Assembly (NCBI RefSeq): GCF_020360975.1
Contig: NW_025408673.1
Coordinates: 62,001-126,000 of the forward strand
Reading direction: 5' to 3'
Source of the DNA: Hirsutella rhossiliensis
Lineage: Eukaryota > Ascomycota > Sordariomycetes > Hypocreales > Ophiocordycipitaceae
DNA length: 64,000 bases
The position numbers and the translations under genes were made by a program. Below the pieces are notes generated by a model, which worked only from the letters and a program-made list of their open reading frames with translations, made no database searches and was not told where the DNA came from. Shown here one piece after another: positions 35,558 to 48,215 of the stretch; the stretch's first letter is position 1; the number at the start of each line of letters is the position of its first letter.

Positions 35558-36160
35558 GTTACCCTTTAAGTAAAGAGCTTATACTAGCTACTTAGTAAGT
35601 TATACGTCTACTTAATAATATATTATATAAGTACTATTAATTAAATAAAATAAACTAATAAGATTAGCTAGTATATAGTTTAATAAGTCTATAAGCTATA
35701 ATATAAAAAGAGAAAAGTAAGCCTAGCTAGTTTAAATATATAGCTATAATATCCTTAGAGATATAGCTATAACTAATATTATAAATAGCTAGGAATTTAA
35801 AACTTTTAAGGTATTAAGTTTATTTAATAATAATATAAATAACGGTTAGATACTAAAAGAAGTAATTACCTTTATATAGGACCTATTACCCTTATATACT
35901 TTAAAAGACTAAGGATTAAATACGCCCTTATAGGGATTATATAGATATATATATCTTTCCCGTTTAAAAATAATAAGCTTAGGGAAAGAGATTTTAATAT
36001 TACCTATTTTACTTAATACTATATATAATATAGAGTTACTAAGCTCTATACCTTTTATACTTATAATAGATACTATAACTAATAACCCCTCCTATATCTT
36101 ACTAGAAAGATAGCTTAAGATATAATACTTATATTAATTAATATATCTCCTTATTTTAAG

Positions 36161-36592
36161 GTATATAAGTAATAGTAGAATATAAGGAAATTAAGGAATT
36201 ATATAAGACTATATAATAAAGGGGAAGAAGGAGTATAAGGTAGGATTTTTAACGGGATTTATTAATAGAGTATTAATTATTATAGAGTAGGTAGAGGTAT
36301 AGGCTTAGATATAGTCTATTAAAAGAAGGTTAATAATCTATAAGGGGGAAAAGGAAGAGAAGTATAGGCTTAGCCTATCTAAGCGCGGAGGCCGCTTATA
36401 TATAGACTTAGCCTAAACCTTAGTTTAGGCCTATATAAAGTAAAAGCCCTTATATTATACCCTTACCTAGCTTTTAAAGAAGCGCGCTTTTAAATAATAC
36501 CTAATACTACGCTTAAAGGGACGGAACCCTTATATAGACTATATAAGCCTAGTTATAGAAAAGACATTAGTAATAATATATAATACCCTCTT
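36161..36592 (-). repeat. LTR-like fragment, inverted relative to element Y
   Basis: The first 135-140 bases (from AAGGTATATAAG) match the reverse complement of the end of the Y LTR (37,152 back to about 37,015). After that the sequences part. The start also resembles solo LTRs S1/S2 (GGTATAAG..., then GAAGGAGTATA-GGTAGGATT). It is likely a diverged solo LTR of the same family. Confidence 0.5.
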
Positions 36593-37152
36593 TATAAGGA
36601 ACGGTGTTCCTACTATAAATAAAGCAGCTATAATATACTCTCCCGATTATATAAGCCGATAAGTAGTATATTAATTATAGACAAAATCTCATCTTATAGA
36701 GCAAGAATCGCTCGTCATTTTGCATGTCATTATGCATTAAACGGGTTGCCGGTTATCGTACAATCGGGAATCGAAGGAACAGAGCTAGCTTAGAATGCTA
36801 GCTAAGACCTCTCAAGAATACCGGCACGACCAACCTCCTTTAAACACGAATATCAGTGGAACCAATACACTTCCAGATTCACTCGAGGTATCACGGAATT
36901 CCTCAGTCTCAGGGCTATACGGCAGCCTAAATCTGGTCCCGAAAGGTTCTTCCGTTCAGCTACAATTGTCTATATAAGACAGCATGTCCGCTGGTAGATA
37001 GATAGAGAATTATTAACTTCAACACCTCTTCCACACACCAATACACTACCAATAAATTCCGTTGAAAATCCTACCTTATACTCCTTCTTCCCCTCTATCA
37101 CGTAGTCTTACGTGATTCCTTGATTTCCCAAAATTCCGCTTTTGCTTATATA
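36593..37152. repeat. Element Y left LTR, largely spared by RIP
   Basis: 560 bp. From about 36,680 to 37,140 it keeps many CA and TG dinucleotides that are TA in the right copy. It contains a 60-codon open frame (36795-36977), which simply reflects the lack of RIP stops. Confidence 0.85.
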
Positions 37153-39781
37153 CCTTAAGACTCTTAAGCGAGCTTCTTAAATAAACTATATTATTAATAA
37201 GGGCCGCGCCTTAAGAGTTAGGCTTTAATACTTATAGTTAAGGAGTAAAGGTATATAAAATAGTATATAGCTAGCTTTAGTAAGCTTATAGTATCCCGCC
37301 CCCCTTATAATAGCGTATAATAGTAGATTTTATTACTATAATATAAAAGATAGTACTTTAGTATATAAGGCTCCGCTCCCTTTTATATAAGGCTATATAG
37401 GCACTCCCTTTTACTATAGTTATCTTATATTAGCGGCCTTCCTATATCTTAGCCGCCCTTTTAGTCGCTATAGGTATATATCCCGTTTATATAGTAGCTA
37501 CTATTATATATAAGGGAACGCCAATAAAGCCTATAAAGGCGTTACTAAGATTACTTATTACTAGAGTCGCTATCGTCGAACCTAACCTTCTTTCTATCTT
37601 AGCGTATATACCCCTTTACTACTTAGAGTATATTTACCTATGCTTCTTAGTATAGGTACTTTAAAAACTAATAGGATTTACTACTATAGCTTATATAGCG
37701 ACCTTCCTATTACTACCTCTTTTTATCCTTAGTCCTTAAGGTAGAGGTAGAAATATCTATAGTATTATTAGCGTTATCTTCTTTTTATATTATAAAAGAA
37801 GATAAAAAAAGAGACTTATTACTACTAAGCTTATAAAGAAAGCGGATTAGATCGGTATATATATTTAAAAGTATAGACCTTTTACTTAAATAGGTATACT
37901 AATTTATATTTAAGCTTATAATAAGGTAATTATACTTTACTATATTAAGCTAGCTATATATATTTACTCGATAAAGTACCTCTTTAAACTATATAAGGTA
38001 GGCCGGAATAGCTTTACTTTACCTTTAATAGTACGTTATAAGCTCCTAGCCTACTAACTTAGCTATATTAAGTTCGCCGTAATTAATATAAAGCTTTACT
38101 AAGAGGTCGGTTAGTCTATTTATACTAGTATATATAAACGTTAAGAGATACCTTTATAAGTATAGGGATAGGCTTATATAAAGATAGTTAAATTAAGTAT
38201 AGATATCCCTTATTATAGCGCTATTAATATAAAGTTTTACTTTTATATAAAATAGCTATAGCTCGAACTCTATAAAGGAGCCGTCGAACTTACTAAGGTA
38301 TAGTAGTACCGCTCTTAGTTATATAGAGCCCTATTATTTTAATATGGACGAGGGTATATACCTAAAGTATATATAGTATATAGCTAAGGATTAGCAGAGT
38401 AATTAACTATATAATTATCTAATTATCGGTCTTATATATAGCTCTAAGGGCCTTAGGTTATAAATATAAGTCTTAGAGATTTCTTTACTTTATACCTCTT
38501 TATCTTTACTAAAGTTATATAACTAACGGCCTCTACTTTAAAGGGGAAAAATAAAAATTTAAATTAACTATCGTTAAGGAAGATACTTAATTAAATAATT
38601 AAGGTCTTTATAAAGCCTTTAAGTATACTTAGAAGTAAGTTAAAAGGGGAGTACTAAGGGTCTTATCCCTTTAACGGGCTAATATCTATAAGGGTACGAT
38701 CTTACCTATTAAACTCCTCCCTAGTAACTTTCCGACCTAAGATACTAATAGAAAGGGCGTAATAATAACGGGTAAGGCTATCTTCCTAAGTATATAAGTA
38801 AGTAAATAAACCGTTAATAGAACTTTTCTCCTTTACTATAATCCCTTCCCTTTGCGTTATTTATTCCTCCCTTTACTTATAAGCTACTTATTTAGCTCTT
38901 TCTTATCTTTACTTATATACTTCCTTTTTTAGATAATTATCTACTACCCCTTATATACGCTCTTAAGTATTCGCGCTTATTATTCTTAGGGGCGTTAAGG
39001 AAATAAAGTAGTTAGTATCTTTACTAGTCTATAGCTTTAAGTATAGCTATATTAAATAAGCTATAAAGTCTTATAGACTAGTTATTATTACGTTAACAGT
39101 AGTCCTATATAAATATATATAATTATAGTTATTAATATCCTAGCGGTAGTTTTAATATATTTCTAGGTTTTTAACTCCTTTAACCTAGGAGGGTTAAAGC
39201 TTAGTATAAACCTTATAGGGACTATAGCTAGAGAGGCTATTACTATACTTTATTTCTAGGGAGTAATAGGGCGCGCTATAAGCGTTATTAAAGTCTTTAG
39301 CCTTAAGGTAATTAACTAAGCGCCTAGTAATTTTAGAGTCTTAAGGCCAGTTAGTAGCTACGCTATCTACCTTTCTTCCTTACTAGCTTCTTATCGGGCT
39401 ATTAGTAAGGGTATAGTTATAAGTCTTTCGCTCCTCTATATATTTAAAGGGGTTATTAGTAATAGGCAAGGAGTAGGCCTAATTAGCTATATATTTAAGG
39501 GGGAAAATAAAAGCGTTGTTTCTATATAAATAAAGGGACTAGTAAGGGCGCTTAGCTCTCTCCTTTATAGATTCTAAGGTAAGGATCCTATCTTAAGGTT
39601 ACTTAGGGAAAGGCTACTTAGTTTAAATAAGGAGCTTAATTTAGTTAATACTTAAGGTATTAAAGGTCTAGGCCTATTCTCGATTCCTATTAATATAATT
39701 AGATAGTTAGGGGTCTTTTTAAGGAGGAGTCTTATAAAGAAACCGCGTATAGCTTAAGCGATTAGGTTAAGTTACTTTATA

Positions 39782-40341
39782 TATAAGGAACGGTATTCCT
39801 ACTATAAATAAAGCAGCTATAATATACTCTCCCGATTATATAAGCTAATAAGTAGTATATTAATTATAGATAAAATCTTATCCTATAGAGTAAGAATCGC
39901 TCGTTATTTTGCATGTTATTATATATTAAACGGGTTGCTAGTTATCGTATAATTAGGAATCGAAGGAATAGAGCTAGCTTAGAATACTAGCTAAGACCTC
40001 TTAAGAATACTAGCACGACCAACCTCCTTTAAACACGAATATTAGTAGAACTAAGACACTTCTAGATTTACTTAAGGTATTACGGAATTCCCTAGTCTTA
40101 GGGCTATACGGCAGCCTAAATCTAGTCCCGAAAGGTTCTTCCGTTTAACTATAATTATCTATATAAGATAGTATGTCTATTAGTAGATAGATAGAGAATT
40201 ATTAACTTTAACACCTCTTCTATATACTAATATACTACTAATAAATTCCGTTGAAAATCCTACCTTATACTCCTTCTTCCCCTCTATTACGTAGTCTTCT
40301 ATAATTCCTTAATTTCCTAAAATTCCGCTTTTACTTATATA
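39782..40341. repeat. Element Y right LTR, RIP-mutated
   Basis: 560 bp, the same length as the left copy. The differences are almost all C to T or G to A. Confidence 0.85.
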
Positions 40342-40366
40342 CCTTTAGATTATAAAGGTAGCTAGC

Positions 40367-40815
40367 TATAACGACTAGTATTATTCCTAAGGGATAAACC
40401 TATCGAGGGGTTTATATTAGTAGATATAATAGGGCGTGGTCTAAGCAATAATAAGTATATTACGTTAGTAATAAGTCGGAGGTCATAGACTATAGACTAT
40501 AACTAGGTAATTAGAATTAGAGATAAATTATAATAAAGATCTATATTAAAAGCTAGAGAGCTATCTATTTAAAGAAGTAAAAGTAGGTAGCTATATATAC
40601 CTATAGAGACTATCCTTAGATTATAGGCCTAGCTATAATCCCTAACGTTAGATCGTATAGAGCGTAGTAATCTCGTTAATCCTAGATTACTTAGATCTCT
40701 ACGATCCCCTGGATCCTATATCTATTAGATAGTCGTGCCGACTATTTATCCGTTAGACCGTGTTACGTGCTTAACGCGGTCGACCGTTAGCGGCTTAGTA
40801 GCTATAGTTATAATA
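40367..40815 (-). repeat. Gypsy-2 3' LTR
   Basis: 449 bp, beginning TATAACGAC and ending GTTATAATA on plus. Alignable without gaps to 47767-48215. Confidence 0.9.
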
Positions 40816-41039
40816 CGATGTCTCCCCTCCTTTTAGTCTTATCTATAAGACCTACTATAGCTGCCTTAGCCGCCGTATATAAATATACCCTTATCGCGTT
40901 ATGCGTAAGTATATTATTCCTTATCTCTTTATCCTTTCGGGATATACTACTAATAGTATATCTAGTCGTATACTAAAAAATCGTTCCTAAAAAGCCTCTA
41001 AGCGCGCTACTCTTACCGAATATATCGACTTAAGTAGAG

Positions 41040-41640
41040 ATCCTATTAATATACCGTATACTTAATACTTTAAGGTAAAGAAGACGAATTATTAGATAGC
41101 CGAAAATTCTTCGCGCTATAATAATTATATTGCTAGTAGTCGTCCCTATTATAATAGTATTTTAGTAGCCTCTTCTTATAAGTATCTTTTAATTCTTTCT
41201 ACGCGTAGTAGCTAACGTATTTCTTTTAGTAACTAAATTATTAGCGGAGTAGCATAGGCTATATTCTAAAGAGGAGGAAGCTAGGGAAGCCTTATTAAAG
41301 CTTTAGGTATAGCTTACGAATCTTTAGTCGTAAATATCTATCGCTATTAATCGTTTAGCTTATATCTAGAAGATTTAGAATTATATAAAGGAAAAGAGTT
41401 CTAAGTTATTTCGTTATAGTATCTAAAAAGTAGATACTAAGGATAGCGTTTTACTTACGCTCGATATATATAAGTATTAAGTAGTAAATAACTTATAATC
41501 GTTAGGCGTTCTTAACGAGGCGAATTAGTCCTCGTTTAGTATTAGTAAGGAGTTTATAGATCTTAGTCCTTTAATCCCTCTTAAACCTTTTAGTAAAATT
41601 ATTAAAGTAGAGAGCTATAGTAGGTTAAGTGCTTAAGTAG
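41040..41640 (+). pseudogene. Antisense coiled-coil frame of Gypsy-2
   Basis: On plus, opposite to gag/pol, a frame from about 41.2 to 41.64 kb carries only RIP-type stops. It contains a charged helical run KEEEAREALLKL, then a heptad-like ISIAINRLAYI, then NYIKEKSSKLFR and a V-D-T-K-D-S-V segment, and finally a Ser/Phe/Leu-rich tail. The layout (helical pair of segments, then a short basic KEK/LFR stretch, then an acidic turn) resembles small coiled-coil proteins of unknown role that are common in filamentous ascomycetes. I recall this only as a pattern. The upstream limit is uncertain because another plus frame from about 41.04 kb also looks coding, so a frameshift may join them. It is tail-to-tail with the chromodomain end of pol. 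Confidence 0.6.
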
Positions 41641-44600
41641 TTCCTAGGTATTTTCCTTTAGTCTATATCCCTTTTACTTAATAAGGTATTCTTATTACTA
41701 ACCTTATTTTCTTATATCTAGTATTTATTTTACTTTATATTCTTAATTATCGTTAACTTTAATTTTTTCCTATAGTTTAGCGTTTTATAGCGCTAGTTTT
41801 AATAATAAGATATAAAATATTAGGTATATCTATATTATTATTAATAGCGAAAGTTCGTAGTTAACTTTTAAAATAGTTTCCTTAACCTTAAACGGTCTAA
41901 GTTTCTTAAAATCTAATTTATTACTTAGTCGTTTTATTTTAATATTTCGTCGTACGAGGTAAACTATATCTCCCTCTTAAAAGATTAGTCCCTATAATCT
42001 TTTCCGATTATAATAAGTAGATATTCGTTCTCTAATAAATTAAAGTTCTTATTATATTTCTTTATATAATTTTCGTAGCTAATCTACTTATAGTATCGCT
42101 CGTTTTACTTATAGTCCTTATTAAGTAACCTTAAATACTTCTAGGTTATATCTATAATTAGCGTATACTAGTAAGAGCTTAGTTATTTCTATAACTAAGC
42201 TATTATAAGCTAGTTACGCTATTAGTAGCTATTTAACTTAATCGTTTTATTTATAGCTAATATAGTATTATAAATATTATTTAAGCGTTTAGTTAAGTCG
42301 TTTTATTTATCTATCTATTTATAGGTAATAAGCTATACTAAGCTTATATTTCGTCCTTAATTATACTATAAGAGCTTACTAAAACTTAGCTATAAATATA
42401 CTTCCTTTATTAGAGATAATCTCGTTTAATAGTCCGTAATTACTAATAATTATTCGTAGGAATATATATACTAGCTCTTCTATATTACTTACTTCTTTGT
42501 GTAGTAAAAAATACCTATACTTCGTTAGTCTATTAATAATAACGAATATACTATCGTACTTAATATTAGTTATAGGTTCTTTCGATAGTAGTAGCTTTAT
42601 AATATAGTCGAAAGCTATTAAATCCTATAGTTTCTTTAGTACTAGTAACGGTTATAATTCTCTATATAGTTTATATTATTTAGCTTTACTTTATATATAA
42701 AGTTCGTATTCTTTAATAACTTATCGTACTACTTCCTTAAGCTATAAGAAGTTATATTATCGTTTAATCCGTTCTATTATTCTTCGGATTCCTTAATATC
42801 TATATATTAGATATTCGTATATATCTTATATAACTTTATCTCGTAATTTTAATAGTATCTAGATTTTGTTTTTATATATTAGAACTTCTAAATATTCTAT
42901 ATTATATCCGTTTAATACTTTATATTCTTTTATCTATTTTAGGATCTTTTAGTATATTAAGTTATTAGGTTATACTTTAAATATTATATTTAGCTATCGT
43001 TGCTAGTAGTTCCTATTTTCGTTAATTTCTAGGAGCTATCCTTTCGCTATAGGTGCCCCTATATTATAGTTACTTCGTTAACTAAGGGTATTAGCTTAAC
43101 CGTTTTCTATTCCTTTTCTATAGATTATTTTATAGTTAAATTCTAATAAATATTCGGCCTATCGGATCTATCGTCCGTTTAACTATTATATCGTTATAAA
43201 ATATAAGATATTCTTATAATCTATATAGACCTTAACTTTATACTTACTTCTAAGAAAGTAGTATCGAAATTCCTTAAAAGCTTAAATAATTATAAGGAAT
43301 TCTTTATTATAGATAGGGTAATTAAGTTCTACGCTATATAGCTTTTTTAAGTAGAATATAATTAGTTATAGTCTTCCTTTATTATCTTTTTATTTAATTT
43401 ATACTCTTAAAGTAAAGTCTAATATATTAGTTTTAAGTTTAATTTATTGTTTTAGATTAAAGGTAGTTAAGACTAGTTCTTATATAATCGTAGTTTTAAT
43501 ATATTTAAAAGCTTCGTTAGCTTTATTATCGTATATAAATTCTTTTTCCTTTTTCGTTAAGTTATATAGTAGTACTATAATTTTTCCGAAATCTTTAATA
43601 AATCGTTAGTAGTAATTTATAAATCCTAGGAAACTTTATATATCCTTAACGTTCTTTAGTATTAGCTATTCTTTAACTAAGTTAATCTTATCTTATTATA
43701 TATATATCTCTCTTAGTAAGATCGTATATCTAAGGAAGTCTACTTCTTATATATAGAACTTACTTTTCTTTAGTTTAACTAATAACTTTATATTCTAAAG
43801 TACGCGGAGTACCTTATAAATATATTCCTTATATTCTTCTAAGGTATCTAAGAAGATTAGGATATTATCTAGATGTACTACTATAAAGATATCTAAGTAT
43901 TCGCGTAGGATATTATTAATTATCTATTAGAAGGTAGCTAGTATATTTATAAGTCTAAACAGTATTACTAGATATTTAAATAGTCCGAATTTCGTTCTAA
44001 AGGCTATTATCTATTTATATCCCTTTTTTATATATATTAAGTTATAGGCGCTTTTAAGGTTAAGGGCTATAAACTATTTTTTACCGTATAGTTAATCTTA
44101 TAGTTCTAATATAAGCGGTAATAGTATTCGGTCCTTTATTATAATATCGTTTAGGCGTCTATAGTCGATAACTAGTTATAGCTTACCGTTTTTCTTTAGA
44201 ATAAATATAACTAGATAGCCTACTTTAGATATTAATATTCGTATATATCCTTTTTATAGATTCTCGTCGAGGTAGTCGTATAGCGTTTATAGTTACTTTT
44301 CGTTTAAGTTATAGATTTTATAAAACGTTAGCGTTATTCTATCCTTAAGATAAATTTCGTAGTCTTATTAGCTATATTTAGGTAACCTTATCTTAAGTTC
44401 TTCTTTAAAGAGTTTATTATATTTCCGGTATTCTTAGGGGATATTCTTTATTTTATTTTATAGGCTTTATTCTTTCTCTTAAGAGCTAGTTTCTCTTAAC
44501 TTAAGCTCTTTATTAATTTATTTAAGGTCTTTCCTTAGAGTAGCAATAACTCTTTAAATCTTTATATTATATCCTTTATTCTATTTATATTGGATGCTAG

Positions 44601-45600
44601 GTTATATAGCCGTATTAGTTAGTACGTAGGTCTTATTAGTCGAATTTATTATATCCGCCGGTTTAGTTACTATTTTCGTCTATATCGCTAAAGCCTATAA
44701 TAATTTACTTAAATAGTTATCCCTTTTATCCTATTTAGTAGCTAAATTATTATAAAACTTTACTTTCTCTTAAATCTACTAGTCTTAGAAACTTATATCT
44801 TTATCTTAATATAGCTAGCTAGTTTTCTAGTTAATTAGTAGGTTGCTCTCCTATAGCTATAGAAGCCTTAATATAAGGTTATATTCTTTAATATCTATAA
44901 TATCGAAGTTAACTTATTTATCGTAGCCCTAGATATTAATATTAAGGTAATTAATCTCTATATTAATAATTCCGTTATTATAGTTAAAGACCTTTCCTTT
45001 AATATTTATAAGTTTATATAGATCTATCTTATATCTTTATATAAGTCGGTAACGATTAACGACTCTAAGTAAAATATAGTTGCCTATCGCGCCGTAGTCT
45101 AAAAGTATATATATATAATATCCCGCGATTTAGATATCTAATACTATTTAGTCGCTATAGCTTACTATTACTATATATAGGGTCCTTAGATCTTATTATA
45201 TCGTGCTAGTCTATAGCCCTTTTATAAATAGCGTGCCTTGTTTTTTACCTAGTCCTTATTCGTTTTATTTAGGTATTCTTCTTCGATTTATTATTAATAT
45301 TATTTCTTTATATTTTTATCGCATAGTATTATATTAGGGCTTAAGAGACTAATTTCTTATAACTAATCGAAGATTTCTTATTTCTTAACGCTATATCGTT
45401 TATATTATACTACTTCGTAGTTAATTGCATACTATACTTTATAATTCTATTTATTTTTATACTAAAGGTTAAGTTTTCGTTTAGCGTCTTTCTATTTTTT
45501 ATATAGTATTTCTATATTGATTCTTCCTTAGTCGAATATAGCTTATAGCCTTTATATATACTACTAATAATCTTTTAGTGCACCGTTATATCGTTTATAC
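41640..45600 (-). pseudogene. Gypsy-2 pol fossil
   Basis: Minus-strand fossil. Reverse transcriptase is clearest between about 44.3 and 43.6 kb, with FGLFKYLVILF and VHLDNILIFL (YLDDILIFS before RIP), then an FLGFINYYRRFIK-like connection to RNase H (43.5-43.1 kb). Integrase follows to about 42.1 kb. A chromodomain stands at about 41.76-41.64 kb, with EYKVK.ILDIRK and EYLIK.KGYRL. Stops are TAA/TAG. Coordinates approximate. Confidence 0.82.
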
Positions 45601-47700
45601 TATACTTATACTTTTTTATATTTATAAATTCTATAGTTTAAGTATATATATTCATTATAATTTTCTATATCGTATTTAACTTATTACGTAAGTCTTTAAA
45701 AGATTAAGGGTTTAGATATCTTAGAGCGAGTAGCGTTATACTATTCCTTTATTTTAGCGTGTCTATAGATTTTATATATCTCTAAAAGATATCTTATTAA
45801 TAAACCGTAATTATCGCGGTATTTAAGTAGCGTACTATAATCGGGTTCTAATAATATAACTTAATCGTTTAGGTAGCGTTAATCGATTTTCTAGTAGTCT
45901 AGTTCTATACTTAGGTAGGGTTTTAAAAGTACTTATCCTTCGAACTTAACTAAGAAGGCGTTATATCGTGCCTTTATCTAAAAGTATATTATATAATCTA
46001 GGTAAACGTATAATATCTATAAAATATACTTATAGTACTTATAAGTAAGTAGTATTTATAGATTATCTTTAAATTCTCCTTATAATTACTATTCTTATTA
46101 TAGAGCTATAAAGGTATCGACTACGGCGATAGCTATAGTATAGTCTCCTCTACGTAGTACCGGTTAATATCGAATTAATATAGCTTATTAGTTTTCTATA
46201 AGAATTTAAAGTATTTATTAAGTTCTAATTTTAAGTATTTCTTTAAATTCTTTAAAGTATAGAGCGTGTTCTTTAATCGTAGTATTTTCCCTTAGTAGCG
46301 AGGGTAGTAGTATAAGTTCGTTTTTATCTTTTATTTCTCTAGGTATTTCTTATTTTTTAGAGCTTATATCGTTAATACTTCGTTATTCCTCCTTAGGTTA
46401 TTATCTAAGTTTTATAAGTATAAGGGCTATATTTATATCTTTTTTATTATATTATTTATAGACTACCCGTTGTTATTATTGATTTTTATTTTATATATCT
46501 TCCTAGAATCGTTTGCCGTTCTTCCTAATCTAGTCTTAAGAGACTCCTTTAGGATAGGGGTATTCCGGTTCTATAAATTTAACTTATCTCTATATTTTAG
46601 GATCCCTTTATTATATTATTATAAGGGTCTTCTTTAATAGCTTTAGGAACTATCTAGTATCGTTTTTATCGCTTAAGTATACTATATATTCGTCGTCGTA
46701 GTATATAGTCTAACTAAGGAGTTTATACTTTAGTTCCTATCTATTAGTAGCGTTTAAGTATTTCTTACCTTCTAGGGCTAGTGCCTAGTAGGTTTTCTTC
46801 TCCTTATAAGGTTATCTATATTCTTTAAAGTAATATCTAAGTTTCCTATAGTTAAAATACTTTCCTTTGCTTTTCTATATTATATCTAGATCTATCCTAC
46901 CTAGGTTAGTTATATAGGTATAGGTAATAGGAGTTTCGCGCTTCTTCTTATAGTTAGCGCGTCGGCTAAAGTTATTTCTATAGAAAGGGTTCTAGTTTCC
47001 TCTTCCTTATTTCTTTTCTTAGCGTCGCGTATACTATCTATCGTCGATTTATACTACTATAGTAATATAGTCTAAGAGGTTATTAGGTCGATTTTCCTTA
47101 TAGAGCTCGTCCTTAACTTCTTCTTTAAGCCTATTATAGAATCGTAATATAAGGGGTTCGTCGTCCTAATTAAGCTTTAAGGTAACTTAATAGAACTTCG
47201 TAGTATAATCCGATACTAAGATCCTTTATTAGAGTTCTTAAAGTTTTTATTTAGCTTCTTATTCCTTATTAGTTATTCTAAATACCTTTATAATAGCTTC
47301 TTTAAATCCTTAGAAACTAGTAAAGACTTTATCTATTTCGTTATCTTATTACGCTAGTTAGTTATCGAGAAAGTCCCTTATAATAGGTCTAAACTAAGCG
47401 AGTGCCGTTCTAGATAAATAATTTCCTACGTAGAGTACCTTTTCGACTAGGTCCGAGAGTTTAGTAGGGTAAAACCGGTAGTAGGCTTTAAGTTAGGTAA
47501 GAAAGTCTTAAAGCGTACCGTAAGTACCGTCGAATAGTCCTAGCTATTTTAGTTTAACTACTTCTCTAAGGTCCCTAACTTATCTATTGCCTCCTTTATT
47601 CTTAAGTAACTATACCTTATATCGAAGGGTAATAATCTTACGTATTATATTATAAGGCGATATAGTAGCTCTAGAGTTAGTTAATCTAGCTTACTATATA
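45600..47700 (-). pseudogene. Gypsy-2 gag fossil
   Basis: A minus-strand capsid-like region is readable at about 47.56-47.15 kb, with LGLFDGTYGTLQDFLTQ, an FYPTKLSDLVEKVLYVGNYL stretch, and TTKFYQVTLKLN. It matches the pattern of fungal Ty3/gypsy capsid domains (F-D-G-x3-x-L-x-x-F, then many helices ending in a YxxxF). The nucleocapsid end was not resolved. Confidence 0.7.
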
Positions 47701-47766
47701 GGCATATTAATAGTTACGATATTACTTAAAGTAACGCGGTATTATACTAAATAAGAGCTTTTAACG

Positions 47767-48215
47767 TATAACGACCGGTACTATTCCTAAGGGATAAACC
47801 TATCGAGGGGTTTATATTAGTAGATATAATAGGGCGTGGTCTAAGTAATAATAAGTATATTACGTTAGTAATAAGTTAGAGGTCGTAGACCGTAGACTAT
47901 AACTAGGTAATTAAAATTAGAGATAAATCGTAATAAAGATCTATATTAAAAGCTAGAGAGCTATCTATTTAAAGAAGTAAAAGTAGGTAGCTATATATAC
48001 CTATAGAGACTATCCTTAGATTATAGGCCTAGCTATAATCCCTAACGTTAGATCGTATAAAGCATAGTAATCTCGTTAATCTTAGATTACTTAGATCTCT
48101 ACGATCCCCTCGATCCTATATCTATTAAATAGTCGTGCTAACTATTTATCTATTAGACCGTGTTACGTGCTTAACGCGGTCGACCGTTAGCGGCCTAGTA
48201 GCCGTAGTTATAATA
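47767..48215 (-). repeat. Gypsy-2 5' LTR
   Basis: 449 bp, upstream in the element's own orientation. It retains slightly different RIP changes from the left copy. Confidence 0.9.

Larger units (their letters stand above)
16600..36160 (+). mobile_element. Copia-0: outermost Ty1/copia element, interrupted
   Basis: Plus-strand fossil in three pieces: about 16,600-18,835, 34,415-34,753 and 35,558-36,160. The first holds gag, a protease trace around 17.98 kb (a mutated W-x-x-G-A-D-I-x-x-C-N-N pattern) and the integrase core (KGVGNLQYRRLKYL, then an FTYIDIFIRFYYL stretch). The integrase frame runs straight on into 34,415 (LREI, AVYLLNI, then FRVF) and, after the SINE, into PFKQRAYTSYLVSYTST, the C-terminal integrase signature. 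This continuity shows that Copia-A and the SINE landed inside it. No reverse transcriptase follows, so the element is truncated near 36.16 kb. Its LTRs were not found; the left limit is approximate. Confidence 0.75.
36593..40341. mobile_element. Element Y: small LTR element with unrecognised interior
   Basis: 3,749 bp with two 560-bp direct repeats (36593-37152 and 39782-40341) and flanking 5-mers CTCTT/CCTTT, compatible with one CCCTT duplication after RIP. The termini are TATAAGG...CTTATATA. The 2,629-bp interior holds no recognisable gag, reverse transcriptase or integrase. A plus-strand frame from about 37.83 to 38.72 kb reads through with RIP stops only, and its last 380 bp recur inverted at 50,342-50,740. 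The element may be a non-autonomous retrotransposon. Orientation is not settled because no convincing polypurine tract is visible. Confidence 0.68.
40367..48215 (-). mobile_element. Gypsy-2: Ty3/gypsy chromovirus, minus strand, with an antisense frame
   Basis: 7,849 bp with two 449-bp LTRs (40367-40815 and 47767-48215) and flanking CTAGC/CTAGT (40362-40366 and 48216-48220), one duplication differing by a RIP-type change. gag and pol read on minus. A purine-rich AAAAGGAGGGGAGA lies next to the 3' LTR (about 40,819-40,838 on plus). As in Gypsy-1, the stretch between the chromodomain end and the 3' LTR carries a frame on the opposite strand. Confidence 0.9.

Noticed and set aside
36795..36977. 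60-codon open frame as a gene
   Set aside because: It lies inside an LTR and is open only because that LTR escaped RIP. The twin LTR has no such frame.
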